Below are positions 5,498 through 5,982 of a DNA stretch of 5,982 bases, piece after piece. Source of the stretch: a bacterium (GTDB lineage: Bacteria; Krumholzibacteriota; Krumholzibacteria; LZORAL124-64-63); NCBI GenBank assembly GCA_003646045.1, contig QNDV01000154.1, forward strand, positions 1 to 5,982, written 5' to 3'. The translations under genes were made by a program, and so were the position numbers. Position 1 is the first letter of the stretch; each line of letters begins with the position of its first letter. The notes under the pieces are model-generated. The model was not told where the DNA came from. It worked only from the letters and a program-made list of their open reading frames with translations, and did no database searches.

Positions 5498-5982
5498 CCC
5501 TTGCGCATGGCCCGGTAGGCCAACCGCCTGATCCACATCCGGGGCAGACGCGAGGCCACCGCCGCCTGCAGGCGATTGAACAGCCCGGGAATCACCACCA
5601 CCCTGCCGGCCCGATAGCCCTCGTAACCCACCCGCGCCGCCAGTGTCGCGTCCATGCGTGCGGCGTCGCGTCGCTGGTATTCCTGCAGGGCTTCCTGATC
5701 AACATTGCCTGCGGCATCCACGGCGCCCCGGGGAATCATCGCCTCAGTCTTGAAGAACCCGGTGCGCGTCGGCCCGGGACAGAACGCCGACACCGTAACC
5801 CCCGCGGCACGCACTTCCTCGGCCAGTGCCTCGCTGAAATGCAGCACGTAGGCCTTGGTGGCGAAGTAGACCGCCATCAGCGGCCCGGGCTGGAAAGCCG
5901 CCGTCGACGCCACGTTCATGATCCCCCGCGGCCCCGTGACACCTGGCGCCAGCATGGGCTCCAGCAGCAGCCTGGTCAGTCC
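5476..5982 (-). CDS. Short-chain dehydrogenase/reductase (partial, N-terminus off right edge)
   Basis: The C-terminal 168 residues are visible and the frame runs open through the right edge. The N-terminal Rossmann nucleotide-binding loop (TGxxxGIG) is therefore outside the window. The active site is intact: Ser26 of NVASTAAF, and Tyr39 and Lys43 of YFATK (numbering from the first visible residue), with the usual 13-residue Ser-Tyr spacing. CPGPTRTGF at about 70-78 is the conserved region after the catalytic strand. It belongs to the classical SDR group (COG0300/DltE-like), NAD(P)-dependent cytoplasmic oxidoreductases of varied substrates; the substrate here is unknown. The C-terminal tail (about 130-168) is basic and hydrophobic, with WIRRLAYRAMRK, and might touch the membrane. 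ATG 5955 is internal to the domain and is not the start. The stop at 5476-5478 lies inside the DUF6165 gene. Confidence 0.93.
   Translation of the reverse strand, partial: GLTRLLLEPMLAPGVTGPRGIMNVASTAAFQPGPLMAVYFATKAYVLHFSEALAEEVRAAGVTVSAFCPGPTRTGFFKTEAMIPRGAVDAAGNVDQEALQEYQRRDAARMDATLAARVGYEGYRAGRVVVIPGLFNRLQAAVASRLPRMWIRRLAYRAMRKGQSFSRE

Noticed and set aside
5508..5522. Hairpin TGGCC-CGGTA-GGCCA just after the DUF6165 stop, as a terminator
   Set aside because: It has only a 5-bp stem, no U-rich tail on the plus strand, and lies within the dehydrogenase coding sequence.
4571..5536. Minus-strand 321-codon open frame spanning DUF6165 and part of GT9
   Set aside because: It is a different frame from GT9, antisense to DUF6165, and shows no motif.

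Overview
The window is GC-rich DNA from a Gram-negative (diderm) bacterium. It is densely packed with genes on both strands and contains seven protein-coding genes, two of them cut by the window edges. Support for a diderm host comes from an ADP-heptose-type GT9 glycosyltransferase and a secreted protein with an apparent outer-membrane beta-barrel. The glgC product most resembles the cyanobacterial/plant-like branch of ADP-glucose pyrophosphorylases, which also occurs in several other phyla. I cannot place the organism; an environmental, uncultured-type lineage is possible but is only an impression. I see no tRNA, rRNA, CRISPR array, insertion sequence or phage gene.

Left part (1-3123, all minus strand): reading in the direction of transcription, glgC (ADP-glucose synthesis for glycogen) starts at 3123 behind a clear Shine-Dalgarno and a plausible sigma70-type promoter. 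It is followed after only 7 bp by an unrecognised exported protein with a helical N-terminal half and a beta-rich, barrel-like C-terminal half. After a further 118 bp comes the N-terminal part of a GT-C (family 39-like) membrane glycosyltransferase that runs off the left edge. This gene lacks a stop codon inside the window.

Middle (3124-3978): a free-standing LON substrate-binding-domain protein is transcribed rightwards, divergently from glgC. Its 3' end contains a GC-rich hairpin that pairs better on the opposite strand and probably terminates the convergent GT9 transcript.

Right part (3979-5982): a GT9 glycosyltransferase (minus) and a small DUF6165-family protein (plus) are divergent and share a 124-bp control region with a perfect inverted repeat. 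Both fit a role in cell-envelope or lipopolysaccharide sugar metabolism. The DUF6165 gene overlaps the 3' end of a short-chain dehydrogenase gene tail-to-tail by 22 bp; that gene continues past the right edge.

The recurring theme is carbohydrate and envelope metabolism: a nucleotide-sugar synthase, two glycosyltransferase-type enzymes, an envelope-associated small protein and an exported barrel protein. I did not find a clearly new defence or mobile system. The least explained gene is the exported helical-plus-barrel protein coupled to glgC.
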